Source: Bacillota bacterium
GTDB lineage: Bacteria > Bacillota_I > Bacilli_A > Acholeplasmatales > Acholeplasmataceae
Reading direction: 5' to 3'
Length of the DNA stretch: 13,330 bases
Assembly (NCBI GenBank): GCA_006226985.1
Contig: SBGC01000038.1
Span: 1 to 13,330, forward strand
The notes under the pieces are model-generated. The model had not been told where the DNA came from, did no database searches, and was given only the letters and a program-made list of their open reading frames with translations. Position numbers and translations under genes: made by a program. Of the stretch, positions 6,029 to 13,315 are shown in pieces (the first letter of the stretch is position 1; each line of letters starts with the position of its first letter).

Positions 6029-7204
6029 TTAATCAACAAGTTCATAATTTCGATATCTAGCAACTTGCTTAACGTCTTTATCGCCTCTTCCCGAGAGATT
6101 GACAACGATAATTTTATCTTTATCTAGCGTTTTAGCGAGCTTAAATGCTTCGACTAATGCATGAGATGATTCAATCGCTGGAATGATTCCTTCAAGCCTA
6201 GATAATAATTCAAATGCTGATACAGCTTCTTCATCGGTTGCACTAACGTATGTGACACGGTTGATGTCTTTTAAGTATGCATGTTCTGGTCCAACACCTG
6301 GATAATCAAGTCCCGCAGAGATGGAGTAAACAGGAGAGATTTCTCCATCTTCTTCAACGAGACAGATGGTATTCATACCATGAATAACAGCTTCTTTTCC
6401 AAGTGTCATGGTTGCAGCATGTTCTTTTGTATCAATGCCTTTACCTGCAGCTTCAACACCTATTAATTTAACAGATGGTTGATCAATAAATTGATAGAAA
6501 GCACCAATCGCATTTGATCCTCCTCCAACACAGGCAATCACATAATCAGGAAGTTTTTGTTCAACTTCAATTATTTGTTGTTCAATCTCTTCTCCAATGA
6601 TTTTTTGAAAGTCTCTGACCATGGTTGGGAATGGATGTGGTCCTACTGCTGATCCTAATAAATAAAATGTCGTATCTAACTCTTTACTCCATTGAACAAG
6701 TGCGCTATCAACTGCTTCTTTAAGTGTTTTGAGTCCATCATGAACGGCAACAACTTTCGCACCTAATAGTTCCATACGATAGACATTTAAACTTTGTTTA
6801 AGTACATCAACATAACCCATATGGATTTCGCATTCCATCCCAAAGAGTGCAGCAGCAGTTGCAGTAGCAACCCCATGCTGACCAGCACCTGTTTCAGCGA
6901 TGAGTTTTTTCTTTCCCATCCGTTTAGCAAGTAATGCTTGACCGAGCACATTATTAATTTTATGTGCCCCTGTATGATTTAAATCTTCACGTTTTAAATA
7001 GATTTTTGCTCCTCCAAAATGCTCTGTTAAGTTTTTTGCATAGTAGAGCAAAGAGGGTCTATTTGCATAATTTTTTAAATAAAACTTAAATTCATTTAAA
7101 AAATCTTCATCATGCTTATACGTATCATAAGCCTTTTCAACATCTTTGACCGCATCTAGTACAGGTCCTCCTACAAATTGTCCTCCGAATTTTCCAAACT
7201 CCAT
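6029..7204 (-). CDS. trpB: Tryptophan synthase beta chain
   Basis: This PLP enzyme condenses indole with L-serine to give L-tryptophan. At 391 residues it is a normal TrpB1-type chain. Landmarks are HKINN with the PLP Lys82, catalytic Glu104 in AETGAGQHG, the phosphate loop GGGSN (227-231), Asp300, and LSGRGDKD (370-377). Lys162 corresponds to the residue that contacts TrpA in the Salmonella enzyme. The usual GAxDxxRQ segment is GYVDVLKQ (130-137), so the Arg that salt-bridges to Asp305 (here Asp300) in the Salmonella closed form is Lys136. ATG 7204 has an AAAGGA SD 6 nt upstream. No trpA or other trp gene is in the window; the gene stands behind a Trp T-box. It could pair with a distant TrpA or salvage free indole. 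Confidence 0.95.
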   Translation of the reverse strand: MEFGKFGGQFVGGPVLDAVKDVEKAYDTYKHDEDFLNEFKFYLKNYANRPSLLYYAKNLTEHFGGAKIYLKREDLNHTGAHKINNVLGQALLAKRMGKKKLIAETGAGQHGVATATAAALFGMECEIHMGYVDVLKQSLNVYRMELLGAKVVAVHDGLKTLKEAVDSALVQWSKELDTTFYLLGSAVGPHPFPTMVRDFQKIIGEEIEQQIIEVEQKLPDYVIACVGGGSNAIGAFYQFIDQPSVKLIGVEAAGKGIDTKEHAATMTLGKEAVIHGMNTICLVEEDGEISPVYSISAGLDYPGVGPEHAYLKDINRVTYVSATDEEAVSAFELLSRLEGIIPAIESSHALVEAFKLAKTLDKDKIIVVNLSGRGDKDVKQVARYRNYELVD

Positions 7205-7247
7205 GGTTTGTCCTTTCCGTCTTTAAAAGCGTCGTATTTTTAGGAAC

Positions 7248-7282
7248 AAAAAAAGCATCCATCCGAATCGGGACGAGATGCT
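7248..7282 (-). terminator. T-box attenuator terminator
   Basis: On the minus strand AGCATC (7282-7277) pairs with GATGCT (7259-7254), with an inner TCC/GGA pairing, and is followed by seven Ts (7254-7248). Its 5' arm overlaps the antiterminator loop, so the two structures exclude each other. Confidence 0.9.
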
Positions 7283-7511
7283 CGTGGTGCCACCCAAAAT
7301 TTAAGAAACAATTGTTTCTCCTTTTTTAAAATACTCCATCATTTAAGACTTTTATATTTTTGTTCGATAACGGGAACTCTCCGGCTAAGAGCTACTTTGT
7401 TCACTCTGCTTCTCAAAAGACCATTCGCTTAGTTATTCAATCGCCTATCTTTCACCACCATAGACTCGCTTTGGATGTTTACCTAAGTTACTTTTCTTTA
7501 TCTTCGAATTT
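7248..7511 (-). ncRNA. T-box riboswitch leader, tRNA-Trp specific
   Basis: This long leader covers most of the gene-free stretch before trpB. Stem I has lower helix AAAAG/CTTTT (7495-7491 with 7419-7415) and upper helix CTTAG/CTAAG (7487-7483 with 7432-7428). The internal loop strand between them, CGAATGGT (7427-7420), carries the specifier TGG (7423-7421). Higher up, a GTCTAT/ATAGGC hairpin has a GGTGGTGAA loop. The T-box GGGTGGCACCACG is at 7295-7283. GGG/CCC and ACGA/TCGT form the antiterminator around the 7-nt bulge TGGCACC. The bulge start TGGC matches a tRNA ending GCCA, i.e. discriminator G, as usual for bacterial tRNA-Trp. Uncharged tRNA-Trp should prevent termination. A palindrome, GAAACAATTGTTTC (7305-7318), lies just before the antiterminator. 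Confidence 0.95.
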
Positions 7512-7517
7512 AGTTCT

Positions 7518-7545
7518 ATTATAACGATCATGATAATTTTGTCAA
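7518..7545 (-). promoter_or_regulatory. Promoter of the T-box-trpB transcript
   Basis: Consensus TTGACA (7545-7540), a 16-bp spacer and consensus TATAAT (7523-7518) on the minus strand. Transcription should start near 7511, just before stem I, giving a leader of about 300 nt to trpB. Confidence 0.88.
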
Positions 7546-7584
7546 TAGAGAAGTTATTTTTTTTACGGTAATATTTTTGATTAG

Positions 7585-7614
7585 TTAAAGAAATTAGCCT
7601 TTTAGTTATATAAT
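7585..7614 (+). promoter_or_regulatory. Probable promoter of the diguanylate cyclase gene
   Basis: TATAAT at 7609-7614 lies about 35 bp before the GTG start. TTAAAG at 7585-7590, with an 18-bp spacer, is a weak -35. It runs back to back with the T-box promoter, about 40 bp apart. Confidence 0.55.
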
Positions 7615-7649
7615 GAAAGTGAAAATCATAAAAGAAATGGGTGATATTT

Positions 7650-8618
7650 GTGGCAAAAGAAACCTATGAAGAATTACTAGAGCGCATTCAAACATTAGAA
7701 AAAATTAACGATCAACTTTTAAAAGATCAGATGCAAGACGTTAAACTAAACTATGCTTGGGCGGGAAGTCTTGGGCATTGGTATTTTGACTATCAAGCCA
7801 ATAAAGTCACTTATAACCCTCTTAAAGTTCTAGCACTTGGATATACAAAAGAGGAAATCAAGGAGGAAGTGAACTATCAATTTTTTACCGATAGACTACA
7901 TCCAGATGATTACCAAATGGTGATGAATAATATGATTGATCATCTGAAAGGTTTGACACCAGCTTATGAAGTTGAATACCGAATCAAAGCTAAAAACGGT
8001 TCTTATAAATGGTATTATGATCGTGGTATTGTTACACAAAGAGATCGTGAAGGAAACCCACTCTTTTTAAGTGGTATTGTCTTCGATATTTCGGAGAAAA
8101 AGAAATATCAAGAAGAACTCGAAGAAAAAAATAGAATGCTTCGTGAACAAAGTTCAAGGGATTCACTAACCTATCTTTATAATCACCGTTCGTTATATGA
8201 AAAATTGAATGAATATATTTTACATGCCCGTAAATATCAACCTTTAGTCATCGCGATGATGGATATCGATGATTTTAAACTTGTTAATGATTTAAAAGGC
8301 CATGTCTTTGGCGATTCAATTTTGTTGGAACTCTCAAAAATTATGCTTCATCATGCTCGAAAAGATGATTTTGTCGCACGTTATGGCGGAGAAGAATTCT
8401 TTATGATATTTCCGAGTTCTACCATGGATGAAGTTTACTTAGTGTGTGAACAAATCCGAAAAGATTTCATGAAATTCACCTCTTTACGTGGACAAAAGAT
8501 TACTGTATCGATTGGATTAGCTGTTTATGAAAAAGGAACTGCAAGTGAGTTCATTCATCAAGCTGATTTGAAACTTTATGAGTCTAAACACAATGGAAAA
8601 AATCAGATATCCTATTAA
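7650..8618 (+). CDS. PAS-GGDEF diguanylate cyclase
   Basis: The 322-residue protein makes c-di-GMP from two GTP. A short coiled coil (6-32) leads into a PAS domain of the PAS_3 type (about 35-150), containing LHPDD (83-87) and ending GIVFDISEKK. A linker helix (150-168) follows, then a GGDEF domain (about 168-322). The active site is GGEEF (246-250), with metal ligand Asp205 in the MDIDDFK segment. The product-inhibition I-site RKDD (237-240) sits exactly five residues before GGEEF, so the enzyme should be active and feedback-inhibited. There are no membrane helices, so it is a cytoplasmic sensor; the PAS ligand is unknown. GTG 7650 is chosen because GGGTGAT (7639-7645) is its SD; a GTG at 7641 overlaps that SD. 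It is monocistronic, ending in a strong terminator. Confidence 0.93.
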   Translation: MAKETYEELLERIQTLEKINDQLLKDQMQDVKLNYAWAGSLGHWYFDYQANKVTYNPLKVLALGYTKEEIKEEVNYQFFTDRLHPDDYQMVMNNMIDHLKGLTPAYEVEYRIKAKNGSYKWYYDRGIVTQRDREGNPLFLSGIVFDISEKKKYQEELEEKNRMLREQSSRDSLTYLYNHRSLYEKLNEYILHARKYQPLVIAMMDIDDFKLVNDLKGHVFGDSILLELSKIMLHHARKDDFVARYGGEEFFMIFPSSTMDEVYLVCEQIRKDFMKFTSLRGQKITVSIGLAVYEKGTASEFIHQADLKLYESKHNGKNQISY

Positions 8619-8656
8619 ACAAAAGGACTGACACATTTTGTCAGTCCTTTTTATTT
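8617..8656. terminator. Strong bidirectional terminator, overlapping a stop codon
   Basis: AAAAGGACTGACA (8621-8633) pairs perfectly over 13 bp with TGTCAGTCCTTTT (8639-8651) around a 5-nt loop. It serves the cyclase gene (+) and the convergent nitroreductase gene (-), whose TGA stop and last Lys-Asp codons lie inside one arm. Confidence 0.92.
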
Positions 8657-9468
8657 ATCTTAACACTAATAACTTTGATGATGTCATTTTCAGGGTCAAT
8701 ATCAAGATGATAAATGAGTTGATAGGGCACTTGATCTTCTTGTAGACTCACCAATAAGTGACATAATGCAATACCTATATCGAGTGCTTGTATATCATAG
8801 GGTAACGATTTACCGTATTGTGGTGTCCGTTCAAGATATAAATGGATGGTGTCGTTTTCTATAATACATCGCCAGGGTTGTTTATTGGATGCTGATGGTC
8901 CTATCTGAATAAGTTTTAAATATTTTGCTAGTGGGTGATTTATCGATAAAGGATGGTTAAAATCATGTTCAAAAAAGAGTGTTTCAAAAGGTTTTCTTTG
9001 ATCACCTCTAGAAGCTCTCCTGATGATTGTTTCACGAAGTGATTTTTTACTGTTTGGGTATCCTACTGGTGTAATTGCTGGAATGACTTCATTGTAAGCT
9101 TTCATAGGATCAAATATTTCACGATTAAAGGTTCCACCTAACCAGACAGTTCCTAAATCATGTTCTGTAAGTTTTAAGATAACATGCTCAAAAAGATAAC
9201 CAAAATCAATGAGACCTTCAAATGAATTCGTGACTTTTCCAGCAATAAATGCTTTATAATTTTTAACAAAACCATAGGTGCCTATTTGTGATTGGGTGTC
9301 ATTGATAATGGGTGTTTCATAAAAGAATAAATGGATGGAATTTCCAAAAGGACCTCGTAGTAATTTGACTTCATCAATAATTTGATGAACTTTTTTTTCA
9401 TCTTCTTTTGTCAAAGTTTTTCTCTGAAAGGTTCTAACCGATACTCTTTTCTCAATAGCTTCAATCAT
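8641..9468 (-). CDS. Nitroreductase family protein, TM1586 type
   Basis: The 275-residue protein looks like a flavin (FMN) oxidoreductase of the putative TM1586 nitroreductase family. It has the opening RVSVRTF (8-14), the internal GTVWLGG (106-112) and ITPVGYP (132-138), and GPSASNKQPWR (190-200). In ordinary nitroreductases the PSAxNxQPW segment is near the N terminus; here it comes in the second half, consistent with a fused pseudo-dimer as described for this family. The ATG has a GAGGTGAT SD about 5 nt upstream. It is probably a cytoplasmic NAD(P)H-dependent reductase, substrate unknown. It is divergent from nfnAB with a 185-bp gap, so a shared redox role is possible. The stop codon lies within the shared terminator stem. 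Confidence 0.82.
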   Translation of the reverse strand: MIEAIEKRVSVRTFQRKTLTKEDEKKVHQIIDEVKLLRGPFGNSIHLFFYETPIINDTQSQIGTYGFVKNYKAFIAGKVTNSFEGLIDFGYLFEHVILKLTEHDLGTVWLGGTFNREIFDPMKAYNEVIPAITPVGYPNSKKSLRETIIRRASRGDQRKPFETLFFEHDFNHPLSINHPLAKYLKLIQIGPSASNKQPWRCIIENDTIHLYLERTPQYGKSLPYDIQALDIGIALCHLLVSLQEDQVPYQLIYHLDIDPENDIIKVISVKINKKD

Positions 9469-9497
9469 ATAATCACCTCACATTGTTATCTGTTTTT

Positions 9498-9503
9498 ATT
9501 ATA
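9498..9503 (-). promoter_or_regulatory. Candidate -10 box for the nitroreductase gene
   Basis: TATAAT reads on the minus strand (9503-9498), 30 bp before the ATG. The -35 position holds only a weak match (ATGATA or TGATAA). Confidence 0.45.
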
Positions 9504-9528
9504 TACGAAAATGTTATATTTATCATGT

Positions 9529-9595
9529 TTGTGATAGTCATCATTGTTGTGATTAAACTTAAATAAAAGGTTTTTGAAGATTATTGTAAAACAAT
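9529..9595. promoter_or_regulatory. nitroreductase/nfnA intergenic repeats
   Basis: The 185-bp divergent gap holds two direct TTGTGAT repeats (9529-9535 and 9547-9553, 18 bp apart) and a palindrome ATTGT-AAA-ACAAT (9583-9595). They could bind a redox regulator, but neither fits a full Rex or Fnr consensus by eye. The nfnA promoter is not clear. Confidence 0.25.
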
Positions 9596-9653
9596 ATGCC
9601 TAAAAATTGACAAAACACGTTAAAATAGTAATTGAGGTAAAGGAGAAAACATT

Positions 9654-10484
9654 ATGTATCTTATCAAAGAAAAAATATCATTAACACCTCATGTAACAAA
9701 AATGATCATTGAGGCTCCATTAGTAACAAAACATGCAAAAATTGGTCAATTTGTGATGATACGTGTTGAAGAAAATGGCGAAAGAATTCCTTTAACATTA
9801 GCTGATTTTAGCAAAGAACAGGGTACGATATCAATCATTTTTCAAGTCGTTGGAAAAACAACATATCTACTAAACCAACTCAAACAAGGCGATTATATTA
9901 TGGATTGTGCTGGTCCTTTAGGAAAACCCTCTGAACTTGAGGGGTTAAAAAAAGTTTTACTCGTCGGTGGTGGATTAGGTTGTGCGATTTTGTTTCCTAT
10001 TGCAAAAGCTCTACATAAACAATACACAGAAATAACGACAATTATTGGTTTTAAGAATCAATCTTTTATTTTTCTTGAAAATGAATTTAAATCCATTTCA
10101 AAAGAAACATATCTTTTGACTGATGATGGCTCTTATGGAGAAAAAGGATTTGTCACAGATCAATTAAAGAAAATACTTGAATTAGATCAAACTTTTGATG
10201 AAGTGATTGCTATTGGACCGATACCGATGATGAAGGTTGTTGCAGAGTTAACACGTCCTTATCATATTAAAACCATCGTATCGATGAATCCTATCATGGT
10301 TGATGGCACAGGTATGTGTGGTGGTTGTCGTATCAAAGTTGATAACCACATTAAATTTGCTTGCGTTGACGGACCAGAATTTGATGGTCATTTAGTCAAT
10401 TTCGATGAATTACAAAAGAGAAATCAAATGTATCAAGAGATTGAAGGAAAAGCTTATCAAGATGTTTGTAGAGGTGGAAAATGA
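9654..10484 (+). CDS. nfnA: NfnA: ferredoxin:NADP+ oxidoreductase small subunit
   Basis: This 276-residue flavoprotein is the NAD(H)-binding subunit of NADH-dependent reduced ferredoxin:NADP+ oxidoreductase (also annotated SudB or PyrK-like). An FAD-binding barrel with RIPLTLAD (44-51) is followed by a nucleotide fold with GGGLGCA (105-111). The C-terminal [2Fe-2S] site has MVDGTGMCGGC (215-225) and FACVDGPEFDGH. Asp217, Cys222, Cys225 and Cys237 match the unusual one-Asp, three-Cys ligation known from Thermotoga NfnA, which distinguishes it from PyrK. The complex couples NADH and reduced ferredoxin oxidation to reduction of two NADP+ by flavin-based bifurcation. ATG 9654 has an AAAGGAG SD. 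It overlaps nfnB by 4 bp (ATGA), indicating one transcript and coupled translation. Confidence 0.9.
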   Translation: MYLIKEKISLTPHVTKMIIEAPLVTKHAKIGQFVMIRVEENGERIPLTLADFSKEQGTISIIFQVVGKTTYLLNQLKQGDYIMDCAGPLGKPSELEGLKKVLLVGGGLGCAILFPIAKALHKQYTEITTIIGFKNQSFIFLENEFKSISKETYLLTDDGSYGEKGFVTDQLKKILELDQTFDEVIAIGPIPMMKVVAELTRPYHIKTIVSMNPIMVDGTGMCGGCRIKVDNHIKFACVDGPEFDGHLVNFDELQKRNQMYQEIEGKAYQDVCRGGK

Positions 10485-11854
10485 ATAAACAAGTGATGAC
10501 AACATTACCTCATGCAAAAAGATTAAACACATTTTTAGAAGTCAATTTAGGATACACTGAGGAACAAGCTGTATTAGAAGCTACTCGCTGCTTATCATGT
10601 AAACATCATCCATGTATTGGTGGTTGTCCTGTAGGTATCGACATACCAGGATTTATTAAAAAAGTTTCTGAAAGAGACTTTGAAGAAGCCTATCAAATCA
10701 TTACCTCTTCTTCTTGCTTACCAGCTGTTTGTGGTAGAGTTTGTCCTCAAGAAACTCAATGTGAACAAGTCTGTGTATTATCGAAAAAAGATCAAGGGAT
10801 TGCGATTGGGCATCTTGAACGCTTTGTTGCGGACTATCATATGCAACATGTCAAAGATGAAATTGAAACTATCCCTAAGAATAACCACAAGATTGCTATT
10901 GTAGGTTCAGGACCTGCTGGATTATCCTGTGCTCATGATTTGATTAAAGAAGGATTTAGTGTTGACATTTATGAAGCACTTCATCTTCCAGGTGGTGTTT
11001 TATCTTACGGAATTCCTGAATTTAGATTACCAAAATCAATCGTGATGCATGAAGTAAATCAATTAAAACAAAAAGGTGTTAACTTAATAACAAACGTTAT
11101 TATTGGTCAAACCTTAACAATAGCTGATCTAAAAGAGATGGGTTATGATGCGATATTTATTGGAACAGGTGCTGGATTACCTAAAATGATGAATATTCCT
11201 GGCGATATGTTATCAGGTGTCTATTCTGCAAATGAGTTTTTAACGCGTGTGAATTTAATGAAAGCTTATGATCAAACACATACAACACCTATTTATCATG
11301 CAAAAAAAGTTGCTGTGGTCGGTGGTGGTAATGTTGCACTTGATGCAGCAAGATCAGCATTAAGACTTGGTGCATCTAAAGTTTATATTGTGTATCGAAG
11401 AACAAGAAATGAACTTCCAAGTAGACTTGAAGAAGTTATTCATGCCGAAGAGGAAGGCATTGAATTCATTTACTTATCAACCATTAAAGAAATAGTGGGT
11501 AATGAAAAAGGATTTGCAACACAAATTAGATGCAATAAAATGATGCTTGGTGAAAAAGATGCCACTGGACGCCCAAGACCTGTCGAAAATCCAAATGACA
11601 CCTTCTATTTAGATGTTGATGAGGTGATCTTCGCTATTGGAACAACCCCAAATCCTTTAATTCTACAATCAGATAAAGAACTAGTCTCTACAAGAGAAGG
11701 ATGTTTAATCGTTGATGAACATACTGGTGAAACTAGCGTTCCACTCATCTATGCAGGTGGTGACGTCGTAACAGGGTCAGCAACGGTCATCTTAGCTATG
11801 GAAGCTGGTAAAAAAGCAGCTCAATCGATTATTAAACGATATAAAGGTGTGTGA
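10481..11854 (+). CDS. nfnB: NfnB: ferredoxin:NADP+ oxidoreductase large subunit
   Basis: The 457-residue partner belongs to the glutamate-synthase small-subunit family. The N-terminal region binds two [4Fe-4S] clusters through CLSCKHHPCIGGCP (37-50) and Cys79, 84, 88, 94 and 98. Then come the FAD fold GSGPAG (142-147), GGVLSYGIPEFRLPK (171-185), and the NADPH fold GGGNVALDAARSALRLGA (281-298) with RRTR (306-309) for the 2'-phosphate. The C-terminal FAD motif is YAGGDVVTGSAT (424-435). The bifurcating FAD resides in this subunit. By itself the sequence could be GltD, but no glutamate synthase large subunit is present and an NfnA-type gene overlaps it, so NfnB is preferred. The start shares ATGA with nfnA, with an AGAGGTGG SD. 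A hairpin overlaps its stop. Confidence 0.9.
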   Translation: MNKQVMTTLPHAKRLNTFLEVNLGYTEEQAVLEATRCLSCKHHPCIGGCPVGIDIPGFIKKVSERDFEEAYQIITSSSCLPAVCGRVCPQETQCEQVCVLSKKDQGIAIGHLERFVADYHMQHVKDEIETIPKNNHKIAIVGSGPAGLSCAHDLIKEGFSVDIYEALHLPGGVLSYGIPEFRLPKSIVMHEVNQLKQKGVNLITNVIIGQTLTIADLKEMGYDAIFIGTGAGLPKMMNIPGDMLSGVYSANEFLTRVNLMKAYDQTHTTPIYHAKKVAVVGGGNVALDAARSALRLGASKVYIVYRRTRNELPSRLEEVIHAEEEGIEFIYLSTIKEIVGNEKGFATQIRCNKMMLGEKDATGRPRPVENPNDTFYLDVDEVIFAIGTTPNPLILQSDKELVSTREGCLIVDEHTGETSVPLIYAGGDVVTGSATVILAMEAGKKAAQSIIKRYKGV

Positions 11855-11880
11855 AATTTTCACACATCTCTTTTATTTAT
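11848..11880 (+). terminator. Terminator of nfnAB, overlapping the nfnB stop
   Basis: TGTGTGA (11848-11854) pairs with TCACACA (11860-11866) around AATTT, followed by TCTCTTTTATTTATTT. The nfnB TGA stop is the end of the 5' arm. The T tract is interrupted, so termination may be moderate. Confidence 0.6.
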
Positions 11881-11914
11881 TTACTACATAGTTGCAATCT
11901 CATTTTTCATTTTT

Positions 11915-13315
11915 TTATGCTAAATGGTTATTAATGAATGTTATCCGTGCAGTTAACCATGATTTTAAATAGTTAACGGCATCACTTTGTGATTGAATAT
12001 CTTGTTGATGATAGATAACATGCCATCCTGTCGTTTGACGTGTTGGTTTCCACATTTGATGATTTGACTCGAAGAGTTCACCATATAATGATTGATATTC
12101 ATCAACACTTTCAATCATTTCATTGATCATACCTTCTAGCTTTATTGCGTTCCATCTATCTTGGACTAGACCCATAAACCATGGTAAGGATGCTAAATCA
12201 TAGAGTAAGTGATTCATGTGAATAGTGTTTGATGCATAATCTGAGTAATGATTACCGTATGATAAGTCAAAATCCCATGGTGGACCAAAAATTATTTTTC
12301 CGTCTTTATCTTTATATAAAAATCGGGAACTAAAGTTATTATCAAAATCGTTTGTAATGAGTTGCAGTAAATACATATCGACTGCAGATTCAATGTCAAT
12401 CAAATTTTCAATCACTGCTTGTGATTGATCAACATAGATTGCATCATAAACATCTAACATAAAATCTCGAATATATGAGACTTGTTGACTAGATTTCGCA
12501 TCACTTTTTATCACATAAAAAGAGAGTAGCTTTGATGTTGTATATTCAGGATAATTCCACCAACCAAGTTCAGCTGGGTTTCCTGAATAACCCGGTATAT
12601 CAAACCAATCAACCATATACGTTCCTTCGCTATCTCTTCTTCCACCGTCGCCTTCAAGTTCGATTAAGTATCCTGTATTTGTGATACTTCCATCTAAAAC
12701 GCCAGATTCATCAATATTGATACGATAAGGATTGATATGTGTTTGTTCTAAAACAAGATAAATACCTTGAGAGACTCCATTAAGGATAAGTTCAACATAA
12801 GCTGAATCTGATACAAATGTGTTTCTCATGAGTTTGTTTGCTAAATCATAGGTGATTTTGTTTCTAAGCAAAGACAAATCAACATATTCTGCTAATAAAA
12901 GCCAGCTTTTTGAAGGTCCATTGCCTAAACCGAGCAATTGAATATCTGTTTCAAACTTAAGTCGATAAGGCTTCTTGTCAAACTGCTGAGTTGAATTCCC
13001 TCTAAGTCTTATACCTGCTTCTAAATCAATAAATGAATGTTCGGTATCTTTTGATGATAATGTAACTTTGCACGTTGTATAGATTTCATCACTTAAAATA
13101 GGCTCTGCACTCATGGTTTCAATGTGGACGATTGGTAATAAATGATCGGTTGTTGGTGTTGATTCTACAATAGTTGTATTGGGTGGTTCAGAAATAGGTA
13201 CTGTTAATGTTGGATCTGTTTCATCTTCTATGACCTCTGTACATGCAAATAAAAAGAAACTTAAACACAATAAGTTACACATGATGGCTAAACGAAAAAA
13301 GGTAGATTTTTTCAT
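11915..13315 (-). CDS. CotH-like kinase lipoprotein
   Basis: The 466-residue protein has a lipoprotein signal (MKKSTFFR, hydrophobic run, lipobox L22-F-A-C25), then a Thr/Pro-rich spacer (about 26-60), then a CotH kinase domain. Family landmarks are IRLRGNSTQQF (102-112), KKPYRLKF (114-121), LVLEQ (187-191), NDFDNNFSSRF (322-332) and GPPWDFDLSYG (344-354). CotH of Bacillus is an atypical protein kinase that phosphorylates spore-coat proteins, but the fold also occurs in non-sporulating bacteria. Here it is predicted on the outer membrane face, with an unknown target. The Asp residues of the last two motifs are intact, so activity is plausible. The frame runs to the window edge from a GTG at 13330 that is part of the SD (GAGGGG). 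ATG 13315 lies 7 nt after the SD; ATG 13318 is nearly as likely. Confidence 0.85.
   Translation of the reverse strand: MKKSTFFRLAIMCNLLCLSFFLFACTEVIEDETDPTLTVPISEPPNTTIVESTPTTDHLLPIVHIETMSAEPILSDEIYTTCKVTLSSKDTEHSFIDLEAGIRLRGNSTQQFDKKPYRLKFETDIQLLGLGNGPSKSWLLLAEYVDLSLLRNKITYDLANKLMRNTFVSDSAYVELILNGVSQGIYLVLEQTHINPYRINIDESGVLDGSITNTGYLIELEGDGGRRDSEGTYMVDWFDIPGYSGNPAELGWWNYPEYTTSKLLSFYVIKSDAKSSQQVSYIRDFMLDVYDAIYVDQSQAVIENLIDIESAVDMYLLQLITNDFDNNFSSRFLYKDKDGKIIFGPPWDFDLSYGNHYSDYASNTIHMNHLLYDLASLPWFMGLVQDRWNAIKLEGMINEMIESVDEYQSLYGELFESNHQMWKPTRQTTGWHVIYHQQDIQSQSDAVNYLKSWLTARITFINNHLA

Noticed and set aside
6008..6035. Terminator directly after trpB
   Set aside because: There is a T-rich run but no stable hairpin (only about 3 bp possible).
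9583..9595. Rex or Fnr site before nfnA
   Set aside because: ATTGT-AAA-ACAAT lacks the spacing and core of the Rex (TTGTxxAN4TTxACAA) and Fnr (TTGATN4ATCAA) consensus.
9607..9626. TTGACA followed by TAAAAT before nfnA as a promoter
   Set aside because: The boxes are only 8 bp apart, far from the 16-18 bp needed, and no alternative -10 or -35 fits either one well.
10481..11854. nfnB as glutamate synthase small subunit gltD
   Set aside because: The family is the same, but the 4-bp overlap with an NfnA-type gene and no gltB in the window make NfnB the better call.
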